Below, piece after piece: positions 25,541-35,015 of a stretch of DNA of 64,000 nucleotides (positions are counted from its first letter, which is position 1; every line of letters begins with the position of its first letter). The notes under the pieces are model-generated. The model worked only from the letters and a program-made list of their open reading frames with translations. It made no database searches and was not told the DNA's origin. Source of the DNA: Reichenbachiella sp. (lineage in GTDB: Bacteria; Bacteroidota; Bacteroidia; Cytophagales; Cyclobacteriaceae); the NCBI RefSeq assembly GCF_033344935.1, contig NZ_JAWPMM010000001.1, positions 1,536,001-1,600,000 on the forward strand, read 5' to 3'. A program made the position numbers and the translations under genes.

Positions 25541-26859
25541 TAAATGGTATGGAAACAAATGAAATCATTGTAGGTCTCGACATCGGTACAACTAAAATTT
25601 GTGCGATTGTTGGACGTAAAAACGAGTTCGGTAAACTCGAAGTACTTGGTATGGGTAAGTCAGTGTCTGACGGAGTGATCCGCGGCATTGTGACCAATAT
25701 CGACAAAACTATTAATGCGATTAAGAAAGCTGTCGCAGAAGCTGAGGAGCAGTCTGGTATCGACATTCGCGTGGTGAATGTGGGTATCGCAGGTCAGCAT
25801 ATCAAGAGCTCTGTGCATCATGGGTCTATCATCAGACATTCATCGGATGATGAGATTACCATCGAAGATGTAAACCGATTGACCAATGACATGTATAAGA
25901 TCGTGATTCCTCCTGGGAGCGAGATCATTCATGTGATGCCGCAGGACTACATCGTGGATTATGAAGAAGGGATTAAAGATCCGGTGGGCATGTCTGGCGT
26001 TCGCTTGGAAGCAGACTTCCATGTGATCACTGCCCAGACCAATGCGATTCAAAACATCAACAAATGTGTACGAAGAGCAGGTTTGGAAATTGATAACTTA
26101 ATTCTTGAGCCTTTAGCATCGAGCCTTTCTGTGCTTAGCGACGAAGAAAAAGAAGCCGGCGTATGCTTGGTGGATATTGGAGGCGGTACTACAGACATCG
26201 CCATCTTCCATGAAAACATCATCCGTCATACCTCTGTGATACCATTCGGAGGTAATATCATCACATCAGACATCAAAGATGGCTGTAATGTGTTGAATCA
26301 TCAGGCGGAAATATTGAAAACCAAATTTGGTCAGGCGTTGGCTGAAATGGCGAATGAAAATGAGGTGGTTTCTATTCCAGGATTGAAAAACAGAGACCCG
26401 AAAGAGATTTCTGTAAAGAATTTGGCGAGAGTAATCGAAGCCAGAATGGAAGAAATCATCGAGATGGTTCATACCAAAATCATAACGAGTGGCTATGAAA
26501 ACAGACTAGCAGGAGGAATTGTGATCACAGGTGGTGGTTCGCAGTTGGTGTCTATCAAACAGTTGTTTGAATACATGACTGGACTAGATGCTCGAGTAGG
26601 CTTCCCTAATGAACATTTAGGCAAGAGTAAAGTAGAAACTATCAAGAGCCCAATGTTCGCAACTTCTGTTGGATTGGTGCTTTGTGGATTTAAAGCTCTG
26701 GACGACAGAGACAACAGATACTTCCTGGAGGATTCTGTAGTGAAAGATTATGATAAGAGAAAAAAGCCTTCTGGTGGCTCTGATAACATCTTGAAAAAGA
26801 TTTTGGAGAAAACAAAAGGCATATTAATAGACGACTTTGAGGACGGTTCAGCTCGATAA
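25537..26859 (+). CDS. ftsA: Cell division actin-like protein FtsA
   Basis: FtsA is the actin-fold protein that anchors FtsZ to the membrane. The 440-aa protein shows phosphate 1 VGLDIGTTKICAIVG (about residues 12-26), the 1C domain, phosphate 2 VCLVDIGGGTTDIAIF (about 209-224) and the adenosine motif GGIVITGGGSQL. The C-terminus (KKILEKTKGILIDDFEDGSAR) is not a strong amphipathic helix of the E. coli type. The ORF begins at 25537; a second ATG at 25549 (METNEIIVGLD) is an equally good start. A 175-base gap with a REP-like hairpin separates it from ftsZ. Confidence 0.95.
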   Translation: MINGMETNEIIVGLDIGTTKICAIVGRKNEFGKLEVLGMGKSVSDGVIRGIVTNIDKTINAIKKAVAEAEEQSGIDIRVVNVGIAGQHIKSSVHHGSIIRHSSDDEITIEDVNRLTNDMYKIVIPPGSEIIHVMPQDYIVDYEEGIKDPVGMSGVRLEADFHVITAQTNAIQNINKCVRRAGLEIDNLILEPLASSLSVLSDEEKEAGVCLVDIGGGTTDIAIFHENIIRHTSVIPFGGNIITSDIKDGCNVLNHQAEILKTKFGQALAEMANENEVVSIPGLKNRDPKEISVKNLARVIEARMEEIIEMVHTKIITSGYENRLAGGIVITGGGSQLVSIKQLFEYMTGLDARVGFPNEHLGKSKVETIKSPMFATSVGLVLCGFKALDDRDNRYFLEDSVVKDYDKRKKPSGGSDNILKKILEKTKGILIDDFEDGSAR

Positions 26860-26876
26860 TAGGAACCGAAATCACT

Positions 26877-26957
26877 TGTCATTTCGAGTGAATACGAGAA
26901 ATCTCAATGAAGTTAAAAAGTGACATTAAGATTTCTCAGCAGAGCTTCGAAATGCCA
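26877..26957. repeat. REP-like hairpin, copy 1 (ftsA-ftsZ gap)
   Basis: The element starts TGTCATTTCGAG (26877) and ends CTTCGAAATGCCA (about 26956), its near reverse complement. Inner arms GAGAAATCTC and AAGATTTCTC also pair, forming a long imperfect hairpin of about 80 bp. A matching copy lies just after ftsZ (28584-28664). The TGTCATTTCGA...GAGAAATCT pattern is a recurring intergenic repeat in Bacteroidota genomes. Confidence 0.75.
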
Positions 26958-27034
26958 AAGAATAATAAAGAAAATAAACAATAAAGTAGGTAGTCGCTTG
27001 TCGACTATTTCAAACAGATTAAACAAAACACATC

Positions 27035-28579
27035 ATGACAGAAAGTAGTTTTAAATTTGATTTGCCTACACACCACAAATCGATCATCAAGGTGATCGGT
27101 GTAGGCGGAGGCGGTAGTAATGCCGTCAACCACATGTATAATCAGGGTATTACCGGTGTAGAATTCATCGTGTGCAATACGGATGCTCAAGCCCTGAATA
27201 CCAGTCCAATTCCAAACAAGCTCCAGATCGGAGTAAACTTGACGGAAGGCCTGGGAGCTGGCGCCAATCCTGAACAAGGAAAGAATGCAGCTCTAGAAAA
27301 CAAAGAAGAAATTAGAAACATGCTTAGCGAAGACACCAAAATGGTGTTTGTAACCGCTGGTATGGGTGGTGGTACCGGTACAGGTGCAGCTCCGGTCATC
27401 GCTCAAGTGGCTAAAGAGTTAGGCATTCTTACAGTAGGTATCGTGACGGTTCCTTTCAAGTTCGAAGGAAAGAAAAAAATGCGTCAAGCGATGGAAGGCG
27501 TGGATTCATTAAAAGCCAACTGCGATACAGTGCTGATGATTCTCAATGATAAATTGACAGAAGCATTCGGTAGCTTGTCTGTGAATCAGGCTTTTGCGCA
27601 AGCGGATAATGTATTGACTACCGCTGCCAAAGGTATTGCTGAGATTATTACCGTTCCTGGCTATGTAAACGTCGATTTTGAAGATGTTAAAACCGTAATG
27701 AAAGACTCTGGTGGAGCCGTAATGGGATCTGCGGAGACTTCTGGTGAAAGTAGAGCCAGAAGAGCGGCGGAGGAAGCTATCAATTCTCCACTATTGAATA
27801 ATCAAAATATCGAAGGAGCTGAGAAAATCTTGCTTTCTATCATCTCAGGGGATCAGGCCGAACTCCAAATGGACGAGTTGACTGAAATCACGGACTTTAT
27901 GCAAGAATTGGCTGGTGATGATGCGGAAGTGATCTTTGGTCACGGTGTTGATCCTGAATTGGGCGATAGCATTCGAGTAACGATCATCGCTACTGGGTTC
28001 GAAAATGAAGCTGATGAAATGTCTGCTTCAACCAATCAAGTAAATAGATTGTCTGAAGAGCCGTCTAGAAAGGTTTTCGACCTTGAGAAAGATGTTCAGA
28101 CCAGCTTGTTTACCAGTGAGCCTCAGGAAGTAAAAGAGGATACTTTCGAAGAAGATTTTCAGTTGAAAATGAAATCTTTTTCATTCGAAAAACCGGAAAG
28201 AGCTCAAGAATCAGAGCCTAAAGCGGTAGAAGAGGAAGATCCATTCGAAATCGAAATGAGACAATTGTTCGAAGAATCGAAAAATGTATCTTATGATGAG
28301 CCGTTGGAAGAATTGGATGGTATGGCTCACCCGCCTTCCAAAAAAATACTTCTTATGGAACAGTCGGAAGAAAGACGTCGTCGCTTAGATGGCATCAATA
28401 ATGATGAATCCATAGATGCGAATAGCTACAAAGAAAAATTCGATGTACCTGCTTATCAGCGTAAAAAGGTCAATTTGAAAAATGTGCCTGCTTCATCTGA
28501 AAGCTTAGTATCCAAATACAATTTGGACGATGAGAGCCAGTTGGGCAACAATAAATTTTTACACGATAGACCGGATTGA
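27035..28579 (+). CDS. ftsZ: Cell division tubulin homologue FtsZ
   Basis: FtsZ is the GTPase that forms the Z-ring. The 514-aa protein has the N-terminal IKVIGVGGGGSNAVNHM (about residues 18-34), the tubulin signature GMGGGTGTGAAPV (about 109-121), and the T7 loop region with NVDFEDVKTVM (about 212-222). The globular domain ends near residue 330. A long acidic, disordered linker of ~180 residues follows and ends in NKFLHDRPD, the typical Bacteroidota C-terminal peptide; this makes the protein longer than E. coli FtsZ (383 aa). It is the last dcw gene, bracketed by two REP-like hairpins. Confidence 0.97.
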   Translation: MTESSFKFDLPTHHKSIIKVIGVGGGGSNAVNHMYNQGITGVEFIVCNTDAQALNTSPIPNKLQIGVNLTEGLGAGANPEQGKNAALENKEEIRNMLSEDTKMVFVTAGMGGGTGTGAAPVIAQVAKELGILTVGIVTVPFKFEGKKKMRQAMEGVDSLKANCDTVLMILNDKLTEAFGSLSVNQAFAQADNVLTTAAKGIAEIITVPGYVNVDFEDVKTVMKDSGGAVMGSAETSGESRARRAAEEAINSPLLNNQNIEGAEKILLSIISGDQAELQMDELTEITDFMQELAGDDAEVIFGHGVDPELGDSIRVTIIATGFENEADEMSASTNQVNRLSEEPSRKVFDLEKDVQTSLFTSEPQEVKEDTFEEDFQLKMKSFSFEKPERAQESEPKAVEEEDPFEIEMRQLFEESKNVSYDEPLEELDGMAHPPSKKILLMEQSEERRRRLDGINNDESIDANSYKEKFDVPAYQRKKVNLKNVPASSESLVSKYNLDDESQLGNNKFLHDRPD

Positions 28580-28583
28580 TTTG

Positions 28584-28664
28584 TTTGTCATTTCGAGCCA
28601 AAGCGAGAAATCTCATTAGCCTTAAAAAGAAAATTAAGATTTCTCCTCACGTCGAAAAGACAAA
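28584..28664. repeat. REP-like hairpin, copy 2 (after ftsZ)
   Basis: The element TTTGTCATTTCGAG (from 28584) pairs with GTCGAAAAGACAAA at the other end (to about 28664), with inner arms GAGAAATCTC and AAGATTTCTC. It has the same layout and length as copy 1 upstream of ftsZ. It lies between convergent genes (ftsZ and the FMN reductase) and may act as a transcription barrier. Confidence 0.75.
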
Positions 28665-28684
28665 TAGAATGTTAGATTTCAATA

Positions 28685-29206
28685 CTAAAAGTCTAATAAT
28701 TTATCCACTTGCTCTTCGAGCAGGCTGTGATACAATTCTGAAAGATTATTTTCTGTCAAATTTTCTTCTATGCGGGATAGTTTGGGCTTTTGAGCAAGCA
28801 CATGCGTCCCGCAATAGTTGAAAATATCTGTTAGGTGGCTCAGGGCCAATCCCGCGCCCTGTACCCCTGACGATATGCCTACCAAAGCGGCCTTCTTGTC
28901 TCGAAATGTATGAGGAAAGGCTAACCCGTCAATAAATGCTTTTAAAACACCCGGGAATGAGCCATTGTATTCAGGTACGATAAAGACCATTTTTTCTGCC
29001 TTGACCATTTTCTCTCGGAAAACATTGAAGATCTCATTTTTTCCAGATTGATCATAAAGTGCAGTCTCAGTGAAATCAGCAGGTAATTCATCTAAATAAA
29101 TAACTTCGGTATTTATTTTCTTTTCTTCAAGAATACCTTGATAGATATGCGCTAATTTTTTGGATACTGAATTTTTTCGATTCGTACTGCTAATGATGGT
29201 GATCAT
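28685..29206 (-). CDS. NADPH-dependent FMN reductase family protein
   Basis: This 173-aa protein has the flavodoxin-like fold of the NADPH-dependent FMN reductase family. The N-terminal ITIISSTNRKNSVSKKLAHI binds the FMN phosphate, and MVFIVPEYNGSFPGVLKAFIDGL (about residues 94-116) is the conserved PEYN flavin-binding block. Members reduce flavins, quinones or azo compounds in the cytoplasm; the substrate here cannot be told. It is convergent with ftsZ across a REP-like hairpin and stands alone, with a 365-base gap upstream. Confidence 0.85.
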   Translation of the reverse strand: MITIISSTNRKNSVSKKLAHIYQGILEEKKINTEVIYLDELPADFTETALYDQSGKNEIFNVFREKMVKAEKMVFIVPEYNGSFPGVLKAFIDGLAFPHTFRDKKAALVGISSGVQGAGLALSHLTDIFNYCGTHVLAQKPKLSRIEENLTENNLSELYHSLLEEQVDKLLDF

Positions 29207-29359
29207 AGGTCTTCTTTCAATAATTGAGCCGCAAGATAAGGAAGTCTTGATAAATACTATGATTATTCAAATCTCTCAAATTCAAAGTAATGAGATTGAG
29301 TTAGTCTGCGATAAACGAATGTAGTAATATCAAAATAAGAGGTGTAGGCCTTAAACTCA

Positions 29360-29392
29360 AAAGACCCACACTTGACTAAGGCGCGGGTCTTT
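29360..29392 (+). terminator. Orphan terminator-like hairpin
   Basis: AAAGACCC (29360-29367) pairs with GGGTCTTT (29385-29392) around a 17-base loop. Only three T residues follow the GGGTC stem, so it is weak as a terminator. No plus-strand gene ends upstream, which makes it orphan. Confidence 0.35.
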
Positions 29393-29507
29393 CTCGAATA
29401 ATACTTAATATGACTTGCTAACAGTCAACGATACGGTTTCCCCTATCTCCGTATAAAATTTTGTGTAATGAGGTCTTTTGTGGGCAAAAAAATGTTCAAA
29501 GAGGAGG

Positions 29508-29551
29508 AAAAAACAAGAAAGGCCTGAATTTTCAGGCCTTTCTTGTTTTTT
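29508..29551 (-). terminator. Strong terminator after sucD
   Basis: AAAAAACAAGAAAGGCCTGAA (21 bases, 29508-29528) and its exact reverse complement (29531-29551) form a 21-bp perfect stem with a 2-base centre. Read on the minus strand it follows the sucD stop by 20 bases and ends in a T-tract. The flanking A and T runs make it usable in both directions. Confidence 0.9.
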
Positions 29552-29571
29552 ATATTGTTTGATCGCTAGAA

Positions 29572-30444
29572 TTAGCTGATCGCTTTTGCGATGGTTTCTC
29601 CAATGTCAGCAGGTGATTTTACTACATGAAGACCGCATTCAGCCATTATTTTCATTTTAGCTTCTGCTGTATCGTCAGCTCCACCTATGATAGCACCAGC
29701 ATGTCCCATTCTTTTACCTTTTGGAGCAGTTTGTCCAGCGATAAAGCCAACTACCGGCTTAGGGTTGCCTTGAGCCTTGATCCAACGAGCAGCCTCAGCT
29801 TCGTAGTTTCCTCCGATTTCACCGATCATAACGATAGCATCAGTTTCAGGGTCGTTCATGAGTAACTCAACAGCAGCTTTGGTAGATGTACCAATGATTG
29901 GATCACCACCAATGCCGATAGCGGTAGAAATACCCAATCCAGCTTTTACTACTTGGTCAGCAGCTTCGTAAGTCAAAGTACCAGACTTAGAGACGATACC
30001 GATTCTTCCTTTTTTGAAAACAAAACCAGGCATGATACCCACCTTAGCTTCTTCAGGAGTAATTACACCAGGACAGTTAGGTCCGATCAATGTTACGTCT
30101 TTGTTCTCTAAATATTTTTTAGCAGCTACCATATCCTTCACTGGAATACCCTCTGTGATAGTGATGATAACTGAAATGCCGGCATCAGCAGCTTCCATGA
30201 TGGCATCAGCAGCAAATGCAGGTGGAACGAAAATAATTGAAACATTAGCACCAGCCTGGTCTACCGCTTCCTTTACCGTATTAAAAACTGGTTTGTCAAG
30301 ATGTTTTTGACCACCCTTGCCTGGGGTTACACCACCTACCACATTACTTCCGTACTCGATCATCTGCGTTGCGTGAAAGGTACCCTCAGTGCCTGTAAAG
30401 CCCTGAACTATGATTTTTGAATCTTTATTTACTAATACGCTCAT
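29572..30444 (-). CDS. sucD: Succinyl-CoA synthetase alpha subunit SucD
   Basis: SucD binds CoA and carries the phosphohistidine in the TCA-cycle reaction succinyl-CoA + NDP + Pi = succinate + CoA + NTP. The 290-aa protein has the CoA-binding Rossmann start ([21 protein letters not shown]), the [17 protein letters not shown] block, [12 protein letters not shown], and [11 protein letters not shown] with the phosphorylated His near residue 247. The length matches E. coli SucD (289 aa). The beta-subunit gene sucC is not adjacent, as in many Bacteroidota. A strong terminator follows. Confidence 0.97.
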   Translation of the reverse strand: MSVLVNKDSKIIVQGFTGTEGTFHATQMIEYGSNVVGGVTPGKGGQKHLDKPVFNTVKEAVDQAGANVSIIFVPPAFAADAIMEAADAGISVIITITEGIPVKDMVAAKKYLENKDVTLIGPNCPGVITPEEAKVGIMPGFVFKKGRIGIVSKSGTLTYEAADQVVKAGLGISTAIGIGGDPIIGTSTKAAVELLMNDPETDAIVMIGEIGGNYEAEAARWIKAQGNPKPVVGFIAGQTAPKGKRMGHAGAIIGGADDTAEAKMKIMAECGLHVVKSPADIGETIAKAIS

Positions 30445-30581
30445 GCTATTTCAATTTTGGTGCAAAAATAGGATAATATATGGCATAACCAAAGGTTAGG
30501 ACAGAGTTGACACCTCTGATTAATTAATAATTTGACTTCCTTTTGAGAAGTAGATTTCTTTTTGAACTTATATCCAAAAAA

Positions 30582-31076
30582 TTAAGCCGTTTTGGTATAG
30601 GTGACTGACATATATTTATCAATAAACTCCCTGATACAGCCATCTCCTCCGTCTTTTGTGAGTACCATGTCCACATAGGAAATGACTTCATCGGCAGCGT
30701 TGGCGGGACAGGCAGAGATCCCCACTTTTTTCATCGCCGGGATGTCGTTCAGGTCATCACCAATGAAAGCGATTTCGCTCATTTCTAAATCTAATTCTTC
30801 GCACCATTTGGAGAGAATTTCATCCTTTTCTTCCAGTCCAGTGTAGATATGAGAAATGCCTAACATTTTCCCTCTGGCTTGTATGGCGCCTCCAGAAAAA
30901 CTATGGCTAACAATTCCTACACGTATGCCTTTTTTAATAAGCATGCGAATACCCAGTCCATCTCTGGCATGAAACTGTTTGAATTGATGGCCTTCTTCGG
31001 TTACATTGATTCGCCCGTCGGTCATGGTGCCGTCCACGTCAAGCACGAGCATTTTAATGTTTTCTGTGTTGATCAT
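30582..31076 (-). CDS. kdsC: KdsC-type HAD phosphatase
   Basis: This 164-aa protein is a C0-type HAD phosphatase. It shows motif I LVLDVDGTMTDG with D13 and D15, motif II near VGIVSHS, a lysine near EKDEIL, and motif III AFIGDDLNDIPAMKKVG. It lacks a cap domain, matching 3-deoxy-D-manno-octulosonate-8-phosphate phosphatase (KDO pathway for LPS), which works as a tetramer. Close relatives act on other sialic-acid-like 9-phosphates, so the exact substrate is inferred. It stands alone between sucD and the sugar transporter. Confidence 0.82.
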   Translation of the reverse strand: MINTENIKMLVLDVDGTMTDGRINVTEEGHQFKQFHARDGLGIRMLIKKGIRVGIVSHSFSGGAIQARGKMLGISHIYTGLEEKDEILSKWCEELDLEMSEIAFIGDDLNDIPAMKKVGISACPANAADEVISYVDMVLTKDGGDGCIREFIDKYMSVTYTKTA

Positions 31077-31307
31077 TATTTGTTTTTTGGTTCACAAATT
31101 CTGCACAAAGAAACGAGCATTATTGACAATTCAAACAAATCCTTTATTGCTTTTCAGAGACTAACTAATACGCTTCAGCGAAAAAACAAAAGGTGAGGCT
31201 TCATAAAAGTTTTACCGTTTAGAATTATTGCTATATTGGCAAACTCAAAAGAGTGTACGGCCCTCATTTGTAATGAAATGCCGTAATTACTGAAGAATTT
31301 ATAAACA

Positions 31308-32612
31308 TTGAATATGTCAGAGCAAAAGGGTAGTATGATAGTGCCTATCTCAATTGTCGCAGGATTATTTGCCACTTTGGGATTTGTTACATGGGTGAAT
31401 GGAGCATTAATTCCTTTTATGAAATCCATTTGTGAATTAACAGATGCAGAGTCCTTTTTGGTTGCCTCGGCTTCTTACATTTCATTTTGTGTGATGGCTT
31501 TGCCCGCTTCATTTATTCTTCAGAAAACAGGATATAAAAAAGGTATGTCTTTAGGATTACTGCTTATGGCAGGTGGTGCTTTGGTATTTATTCCTGCAGC
31601 CTCTTCAAGAACGTATTTTGTATTCCTAACTGGTATTTTCATACAAGGAGCCGGTATGACTTTATTGCAGACAGCAGTGAATCCTTATATCACGATTTTA
31701 GGACCAATGGAAAGTGCTGCCAAAAGAATTTCCATTATGGGGATTTGCAATAAGGCGGCTGGTGCGTTAGGCTCAATTATCTTAGGAACCCTCTTATTAT
31801 CAGGAATAAAAGAAAAAAATGAATTATTAGCTTCAGTTGGCGAAGCCGAAAAAGAGACATTGTTGAATACAATGGCAGGAGGTATGGTAACACCTTATAT
31901 CGTTATCGCTAGTGTGCTTGCCTTACTGGCCGTATTGATTAATATGGCACCACTTCCAGATATTGAAGCGCCTGAGTCTGAGGCGACAGATGATTCTGGA
32001 GCGGCAAAAACAAGCATCTTCCAATTCCCTCATTTGTGGCTAGGTGTATTGACACTGTTTACTTATGTTGGTGCAGAGGTAATTGCAGGCGATTCAATTA
32101 TAAAATATGGAATAACCCTGGGTTTAGATAATGCAGAGTTTTTCACCTCCTTTACGCTTGGAGCTATGATATTGACCTATCTATTAGGTGTGGTATTAAT
32201 TCCAAAATATATCAGTCAGGATACAGCATTGAAGATCAGTGCAGCACTGGGAATTGTGTTTTCGTTGTGTATTTTGTTTACATCCGGCTTCACCTCAGTA
32301 CTATTCGTGGCTTCATTAGGTATCGCCAATGCGCTGGTATGGCCTGCGGTATGGCCTCTTGCATTGAATGGATTAGGGAAGTTCACTAAAACTGCTTCTG
32401 CCTTATTAGTTATGGGCATCTCAGGAGGTGCCATTATTCCTCCTTTATATGGTGCATTAGAAGACGCAAAAAAAGTTGCATTGACTGCGGAAGGGGTTGC
32501 AGACGCCGCAGCAACAGCTGCCACTGGAAGTTATTGGATTCTTCTGCCATGTTATGCTGTTATTCTGTTTTATGCATTTTCAGGGCATAAGATTGGCTTG
32601 AAGAAAAGCTAA
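31308..32612 (+). CDS. FucP/GluP-type sugar:proton symporter (MFS, FHS family)
   Basis: This 434-aa, 12-helix MFS transporter resembles the fucose/glucose-galactose family. The N-terminal SIVAGLFATLGFVTWVNGALIPFMKSI, the KTGYKKGMSLGLLLMAGGALVF loop, GAGMTLLQTAVNPYITILGP and the C-terminal MGISGGAIIPPLYGALED are diagnostic for this group. It would take up hexoses into the cytoplasm. A start at 31308 or 31314 (MSEQKGSM) is equally possible. A weak terminator follows at 32645-32678. Confidence 0.85.
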   Translation: MNMSEQKGSMIVPISIVAGLFATLGFVTWVNGALIPFMKSICELTDAESFLVASASYISFCVMALPASFILQKTGYKKGMSLGLLLMAGGALVFIPAASSRTYFVFLTGIFIQGAGMTLLQTAVNPYITILGPMESAAKRISIMGICNKAAGALGSIILGTLLLSGIKEKNELLASVGEAEKETLLNTMAGGMVTPYIVIASVLALLAVLINMAPLPDIEAPESEATDDSGAAKTSIFQFPHLWLGVLTLFTYVGAEVIAGDSIIKYGITLGLDNAEFFTSFTLGAMILTYLLGVVLIPKYISQDTALKISAALGIVFSLCILFTSGFTSVLFVASLGIANALVWPAVWPLALNGLGKFTKTASALLVMGISGGAIIPPLYGALEDAKKVALTAEGVADAAATAATGSYWILLPCYAVILFYAFSGHKIGLKKS

Positions 32613-32644
32613 AAGAAATTAATATTAAGAATTTGGGTTAGATG

Positions 32645-32678
32645 GCCGTCCTGATGGAAGATTGGGGCGGCTTTTTTT
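32645..32678 (+). terminator. Terminator after sugar transporter
   Basis: GCCGTCC (32645-32651) pairs with GGGCGGC (32665-32671, one G-T pair) around a 13-base loop, followed by seven T. It lies 33 bases after the transporter stop. Confidence 0.7.
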
Positions 32679-32719
32679 GTTGTGTACAGCAAAATTCAAC
32701 CACTAATGTATTTTTTGAC

Positions 32720-32746
32720 TTGTTCCAATGCAAATTTTCTACCTTG
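32720..32746 (+). promoter_or_regulatory. Putative Bacteroidota-type promoter for M13 peptidase
   Basis: A TTG at 32720-32722 and TACCTTG (TAnnTTG-like) at 32740-32746 are separated by 17 bases, the layout of the phylum's -33/-7 consensus. The gene's ATG follows 27 bases later at 32774. Assigned by pattern only. Confidence 0.4.
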
Positions 32747-32773
32747 CAGGTTTTGAACTAATTACCTACTAAT

Positions 32774-34834
32774 ATGATAAAACTCAAAAATTACTTGCTG
32801 GTGGGTGCTATGGCATCTACGGGCTTGTTAGTGAGCTGTGAATCCACACAGGATTCTGCTCAAGAAGAATCAGAAGTTGTAAGTCTCGATCTCAATCTCA
32901 GGGATACAACGGTTGCACCAAACAATGACTTTTACAGATATGCCAATGGTGGCTGGCTAGACAAAACAGAAATACCTTCTGACCGATCGGCATGGGGTAG
33001 CTTCCATGAATTGTTTGAATATAATGAGAAGGTACTCAGCTTTGTGTTGGAAGAAGCAACCAAAGGAGAGTTGCATGATGAGAACTCGAATGAAATAAAG
33101 GCGGCTAACTTCTACGCTTCAGGTATGGACTCTCTAGGAATAGAAGCTCAAGGAGCAAAGCCACTCAAACCAATGTTGGCCCAAATCGATCAGCTTCAGA
33201 GCAAAGATGAATTAGGAAACGTACTTTCTTCTTTGCAGAAAATTAGTGTTACGCCTTTGTTTAATATATATGTCGGCATAGACGACAAACAGACGGATAG
33301 TTACATCATGAATGTGACTCAATCAGGATTAGGCTTGCCAGATCGTGATTATTATTTCAGAGAGGACCAGACGGGGCAAGACATCATCGCAGGGTATAAA
33401 GCCTATATCACTAAGTTGTTTGTTTTGGTGGGAGAGGATTCTGCTGTGGCTGCAACTAAGGCTGAGAACATTTTCGCTTTGGAGTCTAAGCTGGCGAAAA
33501 ACTCAATGACTCGTCTTGAAAGAAGAAACCCAGAGGCCACTTACAATAAAATATCATTGGCTGAATTGCAGGAGAATAGCAATTGGCTAGACTGGAAGTC
33601 ATTTTTTGCAGGCATTGGAGTTGAAGAAATCAGCGAAATCAATGTGAATCAATTAGAGTACATCTCACAGTTGTCCGAAGTTGTGGATGGCTCTGCACTG
33701 GATGACATCAAAGATTATTTGAAAGTAAGATTTATCAGCCCAAATACAGCTTACCTGTCGAACGACTTTGTAATGGCAGCTTTTGATTTTTACAATAAGC
33801 AGTTATCAGGTCAGCAGGAAATGAGACCAAGAGCCAAGCGAATGGTAAACTCTACCAATGGCAATTTGGGAGATGCCTTGAGCAAGTTATATGTAGACGA
33901 AGTTTTTCCTCCAGAGGCGAAAGAGAAATGCTTAGAAATGGTGAACAATATCAAAGATGCCATGCACAAGCGAATTGATCAACTGACGTGGATGAGTGAG
34001 GAAACTAAGAAAGAAGCGCATACTAAATTGACCAAACTGAAGGTGAAAATTGGATACCCTGATGAGTGGGAAGATTATAGTAGCATTGAAATATCAAAAG
34101 ATAATTACATTCAAAACAGATGGAATGCAAATGCATTTGATAATCGATTGAACTGGGGCAAACTAGGTCAGCCTATTGATCCCGATGAGTGGCATATGGC
34201 CGCTTCAGCAGTGAACGCCTATTACAACCCGCCTGCCAATGAGATTGTATTCCCAGCTGGTATTCTACAGCCTCCTTTTTATAATTACAAAGCAGATGAT
34301 GCGGTAAATTATGGTGGTATTGGCGCAGTAATTGGTCATGAAATCACTCATGGATTCGACGATAGCGGTCGTAAATATAACCATGAAGGTGAACTGAAAG
34401 ATTGGTGGACTGAAGATGATGCTGCGGAATTCGAAAGAAGAGCTCAAGTAATGGTCGAGCAGTACGATGGTTTCGAAGTGCAAGACACACTTAATGTGAA
34501 TGGTAAGTTGACACTTGGGGAGAATATAGCAGACCTTGGCGGTATGCTGATTGCTTATGACGCTTTGCAGATGTATTTTGAAAAGAACGGAAGACCAGGA
34601 AAAATAGATGGAATGACTCCAGAACAAAGGTTTTTCATGTCACAGGCTACTTTATGGAGAGGCAAGTATCGGCCTCAACTTGAGCAGCAACTTTTAATTC
34701 AGGATACTCACTCACCTGGCAAGTTTAGAGTAAATGGTCCTGTATCTAGTATGACTGAATTCTACGAAGCGTTTGATATTAAGCAGGGAGATCCATTGTG
34801 GAGATCCGAAGAAGAGCGAGTTGATATTTGGTAA
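32774..34834 (+). CDS. M13-family (neprilysin/PepO-like) metallopeptidase lipoprotein
   Basis: This 686-aa zinc endopeptidase has the gluzincin motif HEITH at residues 522-526 (IGHEITHGFDDSGRKY) and the third ligand in GENIADLGG (E583, D587), plus NAYYNPPANEIVFPAGILQPP, the M13 substrate-binding segment. The N-terminus is a lipoprotein signal with a lipobox (LLVSC, Cys near residue 23), so the enzyme is probably attached to a membrane in the periplasm or on the surface. The length matches the M13 family. The C-terminal segment ends in DIW rather than the common CxVW. It probably degrades peptides. Confidence 0.93.
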   Translation: MIKLKNYLLVGAMASTGLLVSCESTQDSAQEESEVVSLDLNLRDTTVAPNNDFYRYANGGWLDKTEIPSDRSAWGSFHELFEYNEKVLSFVLEEATKGELHDENSNEIKAANFYASGMDSLGIEAQGAKPLKPMLAQIDQLQSKDELGNVLSSLQKISVTPLFNIYVGIDDKQTDSYIMNVTQSGLGLPDRDYYFREDQTGQDIIAGYKAYITKLFVLVGEDSAVAATKAENIFALESKLAKNSMTRLERRNPEATYNKISLAELQENSNWLDWKSFFAGIGVEEISEINVNQLEYISQLSEVVDGSALDDIKDYLKVRFISPNTAYLSNDFVMAAFDFYNKQLSGQQEMRPRAKRMVNSTNGNLGDALSKLYVDEVFPPEAKEKCLEMVNNIKDAMHKRIDQLTWMSEETKKEAHTKLTKLKVKIGYPDEWEDYSSIEISKDNYIQNRWNANAFDNRLNWGKLGQPIDPDEWHMAASAVNAYYNPPANEIVFPAGILQPPFYNYKADDAVNYGGIGAVIGHEITHGFDDSGRKYNHEGELKDWWTEDDAAEFERRAQVMVEQYDGFEVQDTLNVNGKLTLGENIADLGGMLIAYDALQMYFEKNGRPGKIDGMTPEQRFFMSQATLWRGKYRPQLEQQLLIQDTHSPGKFRVNGPVSSMTEFYEAFDIKQGDPLWRSEEERVDIW

Positions 34835-34883
34835 TACTCTGAAAATGGTTTAGATTTTCCTTTACAACAAAACCACGATTAAT

Positions 34884-35015
34884 ATGGGTAAAGGAGATGT
34901 AAAAACAAGAAAAGGCAAGATAAGCAAAGGGTCTTATGGAGTCAGTCGACCTCATAAAAAGAAGGTTGCCGAGGTTGCCCCGAAAGCAAAGTCTAAGGCC
35001 AAGAAGAAAAAATAA
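34884..35015 (+). CDS. 30S ribosomal protein THX (small basic)
   Basis: A 43-codon frame from ATG at 34884 to TAA at 35013-35015 encodes MGKGDVKTRKGKISKGSYGV followed by a lysine-rich tail. The MGKGD-KT-KGKI--GSYG-SRP pattern is that of the THX family, small ribosomal proteins found in Thermus, Bacteroidota and chloroplasts, where the basic peptide sits in the head of the 30S subunit among rRNA helices. It is followed immediately by a strong terminator. It is short enough to be missed by gene callers, and a longer frame in another register over the same bases is spurious. Confidence 0.88.
   Translation: MGKGDVKTRKGKISKGSYGVSRPHKKKVAEVAPKAKSKAKKKK

Larger units (their letters stand above)
29207..29571. 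other. Intergenic region with hairpins
   Basis: No convincing ORF is present. The stretch includes the promoter region of the minus-strand FMN reductase gene, a hairpin with AAAGACCC/GGGTCTTT arms (29360-29392) not linked to any annotated gene, and the sucD terminator (29508-29551). A short non-coding transcript ending at the first hairpin is possible but not shown. Confidence 0.35.

Noticed and set aside
28576-28821. 81-codon plus-strand frame after ftsZ
   Set aside because: It consists of the REP-like hairpin and the antisense of the FMN reductase C-terminus; no protein family resemblance.
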